DNA of 64,000 nucleotides from Melanocharis versteri (Eukaryota > Chordata > Aves > Passeriformes > Melanocharitidae). Both the position numbers and the translations under genes were made by a program. The notes below the pieces were generated by a model. The model was not told where the DNA came from, did not search any database, and saw only the letters and a list, made by a program, of their open reading frames with translations. The stretch's first letter is position 1. The number at the start of each line of letters is the position of its first letter. The stretch lies in assembly GCA_013397845.1 (NCBI GenBank), contig VZTG01006786.1, positions 1,503 to 65,502 on the forward strand, in the 5' to 3' direction. Below, piece after piece: positions 1 to 12,300 of this stretch.

Positions 1-189
1 TCCCCTCACACCGCCCCTCCTCACACCGCCCCTCCTCACACCGCCCTCTCCTCACGCCGCCCCTCCTCACACCGCCCCCCCTCACACCGCCCTGCCCTCA
101 CACCGCCCCTCCTCACAGCGCCCTGCCCTCACACCGCCCCTCCTCACGCCGCCTCTCCTCACAGCGCCCTGCCCTCACACCGCCTCCCC
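1..189. repeat. GC-rich minisatellite abutting the PSAT1 promoter
   Basis: About twelve degenerate copies of a 13-18 bp unit with core TCCTCACACCGCCCC run from base 1, so the array probably continues to the left. Variants are CACGCCG, CACAGCG and a CCTGCC spacer. Eight copies keep CCGCCC, the reverse complement of the Sp1/KLF GC box GGGCGG. The opposite strand is rich in GGGG runs and could form G-quadruplexes. The array ends about 10 bp before the CCAAT box. It is either a promoter-proximal VNTR with GC boxes or simply GC-rich satellite; sequence alone cannot separate these. Confidence 0.85.
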
Positions 190-312
190 GCGGCCGCGCT
201 GCCAATGGGCGGCCGGGACAGGGGTGGAAGGTGCCGGGCCCCGTCGGCCGCGGGTTTATAGCGGGGCCGGGGGGGCGGCCGTAGCAGAAGCAGCAGTAGC
301 AGCGTCGGAGCG
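190..312 (+). promoter_or_regulatory. PSAT1: PSAT1 core promoter and short 5' UTR
   Basis: A CpG-rich segment carries CCAAT at 202-206, an overlapping GC box GGGCGG at 207-212 and a TATA-like TTTATA at 255-260. These are in the usual order and spacing, about 50 bp from CCAAT to TATA. Transcription would be expected to start near 285-290, giving a 5' UTR of only about 25 nt made largely of AGC-type triplets. High CpG density continues into exon 1 and the first part of intron 1 (to about 450), so the gene starts in a CpG island. The start site is inferred from motif spacing. Confidence 0.75.
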
Positions 313-372
313 ATGGAGGGCGGGCGGCAGGTTGCGAACTTCGGCGCCGGGCCGGCGAAGCTGCCGCGCTCC
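313..372 (+). CDS. PSAT1: PSAT1 exon 1 (coding part)
   Basis: Twenty codons beginning MEGGRQVANF and containing FGAGPAKLP, the conserved start of class-V phosphoserine aminotransferases (human FGPGPAKLP). It ends in phase 0 at a consensus donor, GTGAGT at 373. It lies inside the CpG island. Confidence 0.95.
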
Positions 373-3300
373 GTGAGTAGGGGCCGGGCTGGGGCACGGC
401 GGGGCCGGGTGTCCTCGTCCCCCCGGCTCCCCGCGGGATTCCGGCTGCAAAGCGAGGGCTGGGGAAGCTCTAGGAAATAGTGATTACAGGAGTTTTTACC
501 CGCACGGCGTCGAAACCTCGTGTCTTCTCCCCTTCTCCAGCGAACTGCCTTGATAGGCTCGGATTTTTGGAAGCGAGCTCGAGTGTGTTTCTTGGAATAC
601 TCTCTCGGTTTTTGTTTTTTTGGTTTTTCTTTTTTTTTTTCTGCTGGATGATATGACACCAGCACCTATATCGTTGCTTTTAGGATGGGAAATAGGACCT
701 AAGTGCACAAGGATAGCTGTGTGGAGTGTGATTTGTCAGTTGATAAATAGCAAGGTAATCCCCTGAGACGCCTTTTTATAAGAAGTAATGATGAATGTGG
801 TGTACACTCAACCCTCTGGAAAGTTGCATCAGCAGCCATGGATTATCCAGTTACATATGGAGAGGGGTGGTTTCTGCCAAACTATACGTACCTGACTTTC
901 AGTTTAAGGGTTATCTACTGTGGATTTTTTGTTCTTTCATTAGTTCCCTTCATAGTATTCTTCGTTATTTTATGTGTTACTTCTTTTAAAAATTTCTTTA
1001 GATAAACAGATTTGCTGCAGAGCAGCTTTCTTTTTATTTGTTTGGGTTTCTTTCCCCTCCCATCTCTTTTCTTGAGGAAATGGCCTTTGTGGGTAAGGTT
1101 GCAAAGAAATTTGTAGTTCTGTGTTGAGCCCCAGATTCCAAAAGGGGCTCTCACAGGCACTGCCTCAGTAGCCAGCTCTCTGACAAAGACTGCTAAAAAC
1201 TGGATTTAAGGTTGGAGAAGTGCGGGTGGGCCCAGCTGAGCTCCACATTATTAATCTGCTTCCCCTCTTGAAAATGCAGTGCTCTTGTGTGGACTGCTGT
1301 ATCACCTCGATGGTTTATTTCTCTTGATTGTGGGTTGATGCTGCCTATAAAGCGCTCCGGCTCAGTGAAGCAAGAAGATGGAGCAATTCATAGATTGTAA
1401 CGGGTGTTGGTAGATGTCTTGTCAGGCAGGTGCAGATTTTCAGATGAGGAATGTTACTAAAAGAATTGGATTTTATGAAGCAATTTAGCAAGCACTACTC
1501 TGATAGTCTGTGTGTTCTCCCTTACTTTTTTCCCCTCCTTCTCTAGCATGGATACATTTACTTGTAAAATGTGGTGGTTAAAACCTCACAGTCTTTTAGT
1601 TGACCTTTCGGTGGCCAGCTGTTACAGTTGACAGACCATGCAGATACCCTGTCAGCAGGTAGATTTCTTACTCCTGAAATTGCCCAGAGTGTGCAGTTTC
1701 TTGTCAGATCCTAGGGTGCATGCATGCAGCATTTTTTTGGTGGCTGTTCTCTGGGGGCTTCCTCTTCTCCTGCTTTCTTTAGGAGCAGCCAAGAGTGTTC
1801 TGGCTCTCAGACAAGAGTTTACTGAAATCAGAAGCTGCAGATCCAGTGGTTAGAATCTCATTCTACTTTGTTGATACTCAAGAGCTATGGGAGGAGGCAG
1901 AAAAAGAATGAATGGCTGAAGCACTGCTTGGCTAGGACTTTCAGTGACCTGGTTTTTTTGATTGTCTCAAAATTTTGCTCAATTTCTTTCTTAACTCTCA
2001 ATAAGATAATGGCTCATCTTCAAAAAGTGTGGAACTTCATTTTGTGAAACCAGTCATTGTCATGTTGTCTCAGTTTAAGGTATCCAATTCCCCAAGTTGA
2101 TCTTTCTTGTTATGTTTTCCACAATACTTTGGTTGTCCTATTTGCACAAGTCGAGTGAAAGGATACAGGGTGGAATGGTGGGAATGGGCATTTAGGATGC
2201 TTGCTTAGAAAGAGTATGTATACAAACATTAGGTGTTCTGTAAAAGTTAAGAGTTCCATTCAACTCCTAGAAATTGTTCAGAAATCTGGAAATGTAGCAT
2301 TTGAAATAATAGCTTAAAACATGGTCTCCCCAGCAAGCATATGATTTAAGTTTACTATCTTATGAAAAGCCTTAAGCTTTTAGGTACAACGAAATTGTAT
2401 TGGTGACTATACTTCTGTTAATCTCACTTGACAAGTGTCAGGTTATTGCAATATGGGGCAGCTGGCATAGGCATGATGCATCAGAGACTCCAGATAGTGG
2501 AAAATTCCCTTAATTTATTTCTAAATTTTTTTCTTTTGTTAGGTATTATTAGAAGCGCAGAAAGAGTTGGTGGACTACAAAGGACTTGGTATAAGTGTTC
2601 TTGGTAAGACTTAAAAAATTCTACATTTTTCATGATTTTGATGTTTAACTTAATTGTTTAATAAGACTTTCTGATCTTGGTAGTTTGGTTCCATTTCTAA
2701 TACCTGTGTGTCTGTATAGATGCGTATAGATACCATATAGATGTATAGCATCCTTCCCATTAGGAAGGCAGTGCTGTCCTGCCATATGGAGGACGTGTCT
2801 TCTGTGCCATGTGGGTAGCTGACTGACTTCAGCCCTAGTTGCACAAAAGATTTATGCGTCAAGATGGTGAGCATTTTATTAGCCTATGAAACTGATTTGT
2901 TGCTAAAAGTAGAACGTGCAGCTGTCTCCTCACAATTCAGATTAATGTTTAAATTGTACACTTACACATGGAAGACAGCCTATGGATTTAAAAGGAATTA
3001 CTGTGTAAGTGTCCTTAATTTTAATTAGCTTTACTGTGTGAAGAAGCCTTGCTAAAGATAAGAGAACAAAACAAACTCCTGTACTTTACTATATACTTGT
3101 TACAGCATTAGCAGCAGGGAAGGTTCTTAGTGTGAGGAAAAATTAAACCTTTCTAGAGACAATTTTTTTACCTGGAAGTGTGGTTGTTCCTGGTGGTAGT
3201 AAGGTCACATGGGTGCCAAATGTCAATGAACAGGATTTGCCTGTATCTGGAAAACACTGCAGGTATAAGTCTTCTGTGGGTATTTAAGAGTATTTATGTA

Positions 3301-6300
3301 CTTAAAGAGGGGTGGGAACTGGGAATGTCAACCTTCAGATATTTTCGGGTTTGTAGTGTAAAAGGTTTAAAGCTTAACACAATTTTAAAATCAAATTCAT
3401 GTATTACCATCTTGTCTCATGTTATTTCTTCTCTCCATTCCACCAAAGAAATGAGCCATCGTTCCTCAGATTTCACAAAAATTTTGAATACAACTGAAAA
3501 TCTCATGCGTGAATTGCTGTAAGTGAATTACTTTCTATTTATTTTTATGTTGTGCTTGTGCTGGTTGCATCAGTAATGTCTGATGTAGAGATCTTTCCTT
3601 GAAAGCACCTGTCCGGTGATGTTTTTCATGTGTGGGTGTTCTGTATCGTAGAGTAATAACCTTGGAGAGGACACCGATCTTCTGTTTATATTTTTGATGC
3701 TTATATTTTTGAATGTGACAAAGGGTTCTTATTAGGTTAAAGTGTTTTTTATATGTCTAGCTGAGTTTGTTTTGAAATTTTGATTTTTGTCACCTTCCTA
3801 GAATTCACGAAGGACATGAACTAAAAGAAATAAATGCAAACAATAAAAATCAGTTCTATAGTGGTATAAATGTGATCTGCACATTGCTCATAAGTCCTAT
3901 TTTGTTAACAAAAGCTCTGTGGATTGGTGTTAAAATCACCAATCAAGAGCCCTTTTCCTATATGAAGAATGACACATTTCTAAAAATTCGAAATAAATAT
4001 ATGATAGATTAGAATTACTGTTCTCTTAGTAGTTAATAATGTTGGTTATTTAACACAAACACTTGACCCTCAGTCACAGCCAGAATCATTGACAAAGGGA
4101 TTTTAATGAATAATTTGTATATGTAATTTTTGTGATTGTATGAGCAACTCTTTGTTGCACTTGCTCTGCATGTATACTTTACTGTACTGTTGCACTTTCA
4201 AATTGAGGGGTCTCAAAGCTGAGTGCTACTGTAAGCACTTTGGTGTGATGTTCCTAGCCTGACAGGAAAGTCATGAAGCTAGCAATAGATAAAATTAAAA
4301 GTCAACAGTAATTGTGATGGAATATCTTTCAAGTTTGTCTGTACAGCTACTCAGGAATGAGTTTGATTAATGCAGTGGCAAGGTTGGAGAGGGAAAGCTT
4401 TTTTCCAGCAAATTTTTACCACTAAAATTCGTAGCATTTACTCTTAAATATTTAAGTTGTTTCTCAAGACCAGTGCTGAGGTAAGTTAGTGGGACTTGAT
4501 CTAAGCTCTTGGCAAAGAATCTTCTAAAATGACAGTGTTCTTCCTCAGTCGTGGTTAAATGCATAATATCAAGTTGTATGCAACCCTGTGTCACCTGGGA
4601 ATAATATAAATGGTCATTTCTTTTATGCAGAAATATACCAGACAACTACAAAGTTATTTTCCTTCAAGGAGGTGGATCTGCTCAGTTCAGTGCAGTCCCG
4701 CTTAACCTCATTGGTTTAAAGGAGGGAGGACATGCAGATTATGTGGTTACTGGAGGCTGGTCCGCAAAAGCAGCTAAAGAAGCAGAGAAGTATGCCAAAG
4801 TGAATATTGTTCATCCCAAACTAGGAACCTATACAAGTAAGTTGATGATTGCATCTGTCCATGTGAATGCTTAGATTTTTGACTTGCTCTAAAAATGGAT
4901 CCAACATAGCTACTGAGCTGTTGAATGTTAACTAGAGTTGACTGCCCAGCACTCAAAAGAATGTCTGCACCATCTCTCCTTGTTCACCACTGGGAGATTT
5001 GTTAAATGGCTTAACAGTCTCCACCAGAAAAAAAAGGTGAAATGGGGCTGAGCAGATGCCAGAAAATAAGTGGCAAGAAGCAAGTGTCTAACTAGGGAGG
5101 TGGTCTGGGCTCTCTCATTTTATTTAATATTTAACTGAGTTCTTAAACTATTCACAGGGATATTGTGAGGTATTTCAATTTCATGTACACTTGATAGAGA
5201 GATTGCTCTAAAATTCAGAAGCAGGTCTGAGATTTTACCTTGTTGACCCTGCATATGGGAGACCTGAATTCTGTTACCTGCTTTTAAGGATTCCTTAATT
5301 CTTATCTTTCTTGCCAATGTGTCACTGAATATACATAAATAATTATTGGAGCAGAAATACATGAGATCTAGTTTCTATTCCTGCTAGTTTAGCTCACTTT
5401 TCTTCCCTCTGGTCCAAATTACAGCACTTGAACCAAAAAGAGTGGCAACAAGAATGACAAAGAATATCCTCGTATAAGTTAGTGCCATAATCACCAGTTA
5501 ATACACTAACTTGGAAAATAGGTTTATAGTCTGTGAGGCGCAGGAGGGAATTTAACCTACGACTTTGCAATCTGGGGGAGTGTAATTCACCATTTTGTAG
5601 CTGTAGATAAGAGGAGAGGCAGTAAATAATGATCCCGGTGATAGCACCATCTCCCTCCCTTCCCTCCACCTCCCATCAGGTCCTGGAGGAGAAAAAGGAA
5701 GAGCAGCTATTTGTTCTATGCCAAACCTGTTCCGTGCTGTCAGGACATGCCTGCATATTGCCTGTTGACAGAGGAAATCTTAGTTTTGTAAATCAGTTGC
5801 AAAACTTAAAATGGGAGGAAGGTAGGTAACCTTGTGTTTGTTCAGCTTGGGCAAGACTTAAATGCTTCTGGGATTTCACAGAAATAGAGCTTTAGAGAAC
5901 TTTCCCAGTGAGAATTTGGATATTTCAGTGGTTCCAAAGGCTTCAGGAAGATTCTTGGACTCAGTGTCTGAATTCCTCTGAAATGCTGCTTTGAACCCCT
6001 AGGGCAGTAGTTTGTAGTCTAGAATTGCAAACTTGAAAATCGTTTGAAGAATAAGGGGTGAAAATCAAAAAGTTTTGCAAACTTAATGATGGCTCACCAG
6101 AGAATTTTGGGAATGCACTGGTTTATTGGCTTTGCTGATACATTATCTTCCTGGTGTCAACATGATTACTCGTCTACATGGCAAAATTGTTCTTGGTTTC
6201 CACTTAAGTTTCATGTTCAGGTAAAATTATATGCCAAGAAAATTACTTGTCTCCAGTGACCTCTGGCTTTCTTTTTTGTCTCTTAGGCATTCCTGACCCA

Positions 6301-9300
6301 AGCACTTGGAATCTTAATCCAGATGCGTCTTATGTGTATTATTGTGCTAATGAAACTGTTCATGGTGTGGAGTTTGACTTTGTACCTGATGTCAAAGGAG
6401 CAGTCTTAGTTTGTGATATGTCATCAAACTTCCTGTCCAAACCTGTGGATGTTTCCAAGGTAAACAATTGGACACACAGACCGCTCAAAGCATTTTCAAA
6501 CTTTAATGCATATAGTTAAGCACTTTGAATGTCTGGATGGCTAGGGGTGCTGAGCAGTGAAATTAAGGAAGTCCTGTTTTGTTAATTGAGTATCTAATGA
6601 TGGATAGAAGTATTGAAATTTCAGGTTTGAGATTACAATGTCTATTTGTTTTCCTTTTTCTCGTAAAAAACATACTTAACTATGTTGAAATTGTTCATGT
6701 TAATAGCTGCCGAAGATTATTTAGCTACTGCGTTATCTTCACTGATTAAGAAAATACCTGCTAAAAGAAAATAACAGCTAAAATAGGTATCTTCTAAATT
6801 ATATTTAGTCTGCAGATAGTGTACAGCTACAGCAGGGTACTGTGAATCAGTTTTTTTAATCCTGCCTCTTACATGAAAAATCTGTAACATCTTCTGAGCT
6901 CCTAAAGCTTCCTCTGCCTCACGATCGTGGTGTCTGTTTCATAGATAGTACAGAGGCAGAACACTGGCAGTAACTGTGTTTGTAAAGTATACTATGAGTA
7001 GAAGTGTTACTGACTAGTGAAACAGCACATTTGACCTTTCTTACCTGTGTGTAGCAGAAAGGAGTAGTTGTTAATGCATTCCACTTGGCATTTCCTGATC
7101 TGCCTCTTTGAACAGGTGGATTTTATGATGATTGTTCTGAAATACCAGATGGGTTGAAAATACTGTGAACTGTGTAGGAATTTGTTTTTAGTAAATTTGC
7201 TTGTAGTAGTGTGAAATTGGAACAGGCTGCCTTGAGAATTATTTGCAGCTATTAAATAAACATTTAGCAAACTGTTGTGAGATTTGTAGTGATTATCTTC
7301 CTCAGCTGAGTAGCCGAAAGTGCACTTTGAAATCAGAACTTCTGCTAACTCTTCTTTTAATCTACAACTTGCTAATTTTCAACACATTCTTTGTTGTGTT
7401 CAGTTGACTAGTATGCCCGTGGTATTACTCAGTTATAAGATCTACAAGTGAATGCATGTACGAAGTTCTTTTCTTCTTCCTTTTAAAGTTTGGGGTGATT
7501 TTCGCTGGTGCTCAGAAGAATGTTGGCTGTGCTGGAGTTACTGTTGTAATAGTACGTGAGGACTTGCTGGGATTTGCACTAAAGGAATGCCCTGTTGTGC
7601 TGGATTACAAAATACAGGCAGCAAATAGCTCATTGTATAACACTCCACCATGCTACAGGTAACTCACCCTGCTATGTGATGTCCCTTACTCAGAAAGCTG
7701 CTGCACTGCCATCTACTGCTCCTATCTAGGAAAGCTTCCAAAGTTGCGTATTTGCTCTCAAGCCACTGATACGTTGGAGTGTTTCATGTGATTCCTGTGG
7801 AAACATGGGAAGTGTCCAGCTGTGTGACTAGTAGGCTTTGCGTTGCCTAGAGCGACTCAGCCGTAGAGGATGTAGTCTTTTTCAAAGTAAATATTATCTG
7901 TCATAACTCCATTGTAGAAGTTTCAGGATGCAGTTCTGGTTTACATGAGCACAGCTCTAGTCAATTCAGTGGTGATGCTTCTCTTACTGCAAGGAAGTAA
8001 TTTGGCACTTAGACTTGCTTCTTGATCACTAAATACAGTTTGATTTACTTTCTTCCTGACGTTGTTCTCAGCATTTGAACCTCCACATCCCCACTGACTT
8101 TATTTACTGGAAAATGGTAAATATTATTGTTATTAAAGTTTTAAATAATGTAAGATATTACAAGAATATGTATTCTTTTGAAGTTTAAAAACAGTTCTTG
8201 TTCTTTCTACATCTTACACTACTGTCAGTTTTGAAATGAAACTGTAGAACAATTTTTTAAGAGTCATTTTAGTAGTTGCTTTGCTTTACTCTCTAGTAGA
8301 GTTTTGAGTAATTCTTTGACTGCCATCTCAGTATTTGATTTGGCATCCAAAGATAAAATTGAGCTAGCTTTATAATCATTGCTAGCAATCAAAATGGTAA
8401 AATTGCCACCTACCTGATGATTTTATTATGCAAGAAGCAGATCAGACTACAGCTTGCTTTTTTAAAATTGCTATCTCGTAACTTCTGATAAGTGGTGAAA
8501 TGGTGCTTTGCTACTAGAATGCTTAGATGTTGAGCCAGTAGTATCTACCCATTCTTAACCTGAAGAATTTTTATACCAGTGTCCTCTGAAATGATTGTTT
8601 AAAAAAAGATCTTCAATCCAGGTATAGTTTTTTTCCCCAGAAGCTTTTAAAATTACTTTGAAAATAAAGATTTCCTTTTCATTCAGATAATTTGAAAATG
8701 CGATTTTATACTGATGTTTAGTCTCAGCTTTTACAGCTCGTTTGTATGTTCCAGAATTGCAGAGTTAGGTTGCCTAATGATCTCTGACAGATATTAAATG
8801 TACTGTACAGGCATAAAGTTCAGTGATTCCTGTATATAAACTCCATCATTACCATTAGTATCACTTCAAATTTTACTGAATTTAAGTGTATCTGAATCTG
8901 CTGATTGTCACAGCAGAGTGTACTATTGCAATGACATAGGAGAAGCTATCTTTGTCAACAGAACGGTAAATCTTGTGAACATTTGTTTATGTCAGATTTT
9001 ACAGGGCAGAACTCGTTTCCCCAAGTTGTGTGCATACTGTACAGTATGTAGTGCTGTAATTACGTATTCTTACTGGCAGCCTGTCTGCCCTGTTGGCTGG
9101 GTGCCCGCAGTAGGAATTAGCTATACAATGTTTCCAGATTTTTGTCTGCACAGTGTTGCTTTGTAACATAGGCAGTATGTATGTCTTTCTTTTCCAGTGC
9201 TTGATGAAAGTTCTATTTCATGATCGATTATTTGCCTGACTGCCAAGTCACACATACTGTTTTTGGACACTGAATATTTGAATGTGCCAGGTTTTAAATC

Positions 9301-12300
9301 CAGCCATTCATGTTTTCCAAGTACAAAGCCATTTCCATTTGAAAAACTGAAGTTCTACTTAATCTCAGTACTTGGACACAGTGTTGTTCCTCTGATTTGA
9401 AAAGCAAAACAAATCAAATTCTGTAGCCTTATTTTAACCATTGCAAATAACTTCTGAAATGAAAATGCTGCTTTAGCTGTAACTCAGTGTCTGACAGTGG
9501 CCTTAACAGAGCAGTGTGTGGCTAAGGGAACTGAAAATAAAGTTGAACTAACAGTCTTTCTCCTTTCTCATCACTGTCTTGCCAGATTTCACTTCATGCT
9601 ACAGACTCACATTGGAGTACACTCCAGAATCCAGAATGTAACAGACTGAAATGTTGGCAGGATGCACATCTGTTTGGCTTGGCTCTAACTGCCTGTTCCA
9701 GTTTAAGGAACTGGCAAAGCTTCTTAGTTCTCTTTTTCTCTACTCTTTTCTGTGCACTTGTTAATGGTTTGCTGGCAGACAGGCAGGAAATATTAACTGA
9801 ATTTGCAAAAGCTACTTCAGCGGGATGTTAAATTAAATTAAGGTGATGCTAATGGCTTTAACCTCATGGCATTACATAGTTGACTCTTTGACCCTAATGT
9901 GTTTAGCTAAAATTAACAATAAATTTGCTATAAAAATCTCATTTGCAGCTCTGAGATGCGTTTTGCCCTTAAAAATTTTCCAGAAACATTATTTTGATTG
10001 ACATAAAAGAAGGATAAAATGTTTCAGCTGTCTGGGTTTTTTGTGAATGACTCTAAGGCTGACTTCTGAGAGTTCACTTGTCCAAAAAGTTTTGCTCAAG
10101 GAAGCGAGGGCAGGAGGTGAATGTGGCCCTGTATATTTGCCAAGGGCATAGTCTATACTTCCCTTAAATCCTTTACACTGGAGTAGTTGATAGTGTGCTG
10201 TCATAAATGTGCAAGACTGTGCTCTCAGAGCTGTAAGGTACTCCTATAAATGGCAGTCTGAAACCTTGGTTATTCTGCAGCCTTTCTGAAGCGTTCAAGG
10301 ATTTGGTACTGGCATCCCTTTAGAAATAAAAAGCAGCAAAATTTAAAACAGCCCCTTGCTAGATAGGTGTTAGGGAAACTTGTAGGATAATGTTCTCTGA
10401 GCGCTCCCTTGGAATCAATAATGAAGGGATTCATAAGCATGAACTTGTTGGATACAGGCCATAAAAACTTGTGAGCAGGTTTTTATGTAAATTGTTGTAG
10501 TCGTGGGAAATGTCTGAACTTGAACAAGCTGAGTTTTGTAGCACAAGCACAAAGGCAAAAGGCCTCAAGGATTTTTTTTATGCTGCACTCAGTAACTAGC
10601 ATTGAAATTCTTGGTCCCAAGCCATGTAATGCCATTAGGCTTCCAGATTTCTACTAAGAACTTGACTGATAACGAATAATTAAGTGTGATACATCGTAAT
10701 TTGTTTCACCAAACTTCACTGTTCATGTGGGCAAAAGGTCTTTGTAGACAGAAATGGGATTAGAGTTCTTATTTTTAGCATTTGTGAAAATATGGCTAAA
10801 TTTCTGGCGTAATAACGTACATGTATTTGAGATTTACTCCTGTATTTTTGCTAGAGCAGCTGTACAGGGCAAATGCTATTAACTTTGTTGCTAAATCTGG
10901 TTCCTTCTAGGCAGTTGTGTAGTCCTTACAGGCAGGGCCTGGCAGGCAATTGTGTAGGCAGTGAATTGGCAGTGCATGCAGCATGTCTGGGGATATCTTG
11001 GGAGCCCTGCAGGGCTGCAGGAAGCCTGCAGGACATGACCTTCTGTGGTACAAAGGATTAAGCTGGGTCCAACAGATGTGTGAGGCACTTCAATTTTAGG
11101 ATATTTCATCTGTGTCTAGGAAACATTGTCTTTTGAGAGTTGTCATAACTTGTAAAATAGTCTAGATTTTGATTTGTTAATCTTCAGTGCCCTTAAATCA
11201 AGCATGGCATTTTGTTGCTGAAACATTTTGTGAACTATTAGACGAGACTTATGTTTTTCCTGTTTGAATAATTTCAGTGAAAAATGTTCTTTCCTTTTGC
11301 AGTATTTATATCATGGGATTGGTACTGGAATGGATAAAGAATAATGGTGGAGCTGCAGCTATGGATAATCACAGTTTAATCAAATCACGGATGATTTATG
11401 ATATTATAGACAAATCTAATGGATTTTATGTGTAAGTTGCTGTGCTTTTCCTTTTGGCTTCAATATTTGCTACATAACCAAACATTCATAACTTTTCAAG
11501 AGGTTAATTGCAGTGTATTTTTGAAGTTACCTTTTTTGAGGGCTCCTATAGATACTATATGTGCAAACCATTCACTTGGTAACTGTCCAAGGATAAGTCT
11601 TATTCTAATGGGAAGTTATTTCAACTTATCTTGTATAGATCAGTAGTGAAGCCTACTAAAAAGATATTCTAAACTTAATAAAACAGGAGCCTGGGAGAAG
11701 AATATACAAAAAACAAATACATGGATTCTGGTTTGTATGCTTATTGCATCTCTTGGGGAAATATAGGCCAAAACAGAGAAAATTGCCTGTAAGAAATTGT
11801 AGGGACCCCTTTGCATTGTATTTTCCTTACTGCCTTCCAGGAGTCAATGACTCTGCTTTTTCTCTGTCAAGCAAAGCATTTTTAATAGCTAATTATGCTA
11901 AGTTCTGAAACACTTCCTGAAATAAAATAGGAAGATCAGACCCCAAAATGGAATATATTTTCTTTATGTATTTTATGCACAGTTTATTTTCTTTAGTTAT
12001 TTTTGCTGGCTTTCCAAAGCAGATTTAACCCTCTTGACTTTTACATAGAGTTGCAAGGTTATTTTTGAGCTCACAGGACCTATGTATAGTTAAAAGCTGA
12101 TAGTCATAATTTTAGTATTTGCCAAGCTCAGACTACTAATTGACCATGAAACTGCGAAATGTTTTCCTTCACCTTCAATGTAAAAGCAACAGTGTACGGA
12201 CCTAATTTACTTTCAAGTCAAAGTTAGGATAGGGCAAATTAAATTTGGATTTTAAATTAAAGCTGTCTGCAATCATAATTGGCAGGGATAAAGTTTCATC

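Noticed and set aside
159..665. 168-codon minus-strand frame over the promoter
   Set aside because: It is a stop-poor frame caused by the CpG island and has low-complexity residues; no evidence for a divergent gene.
3178..3522. 114-codon frame that ends in PSAT1 exon 3 sequence
   Set aside because: Only the last 23 codons resemble PSAT1; the upstream part is intron 2 read through, with a good acceptor at 3447-3448.
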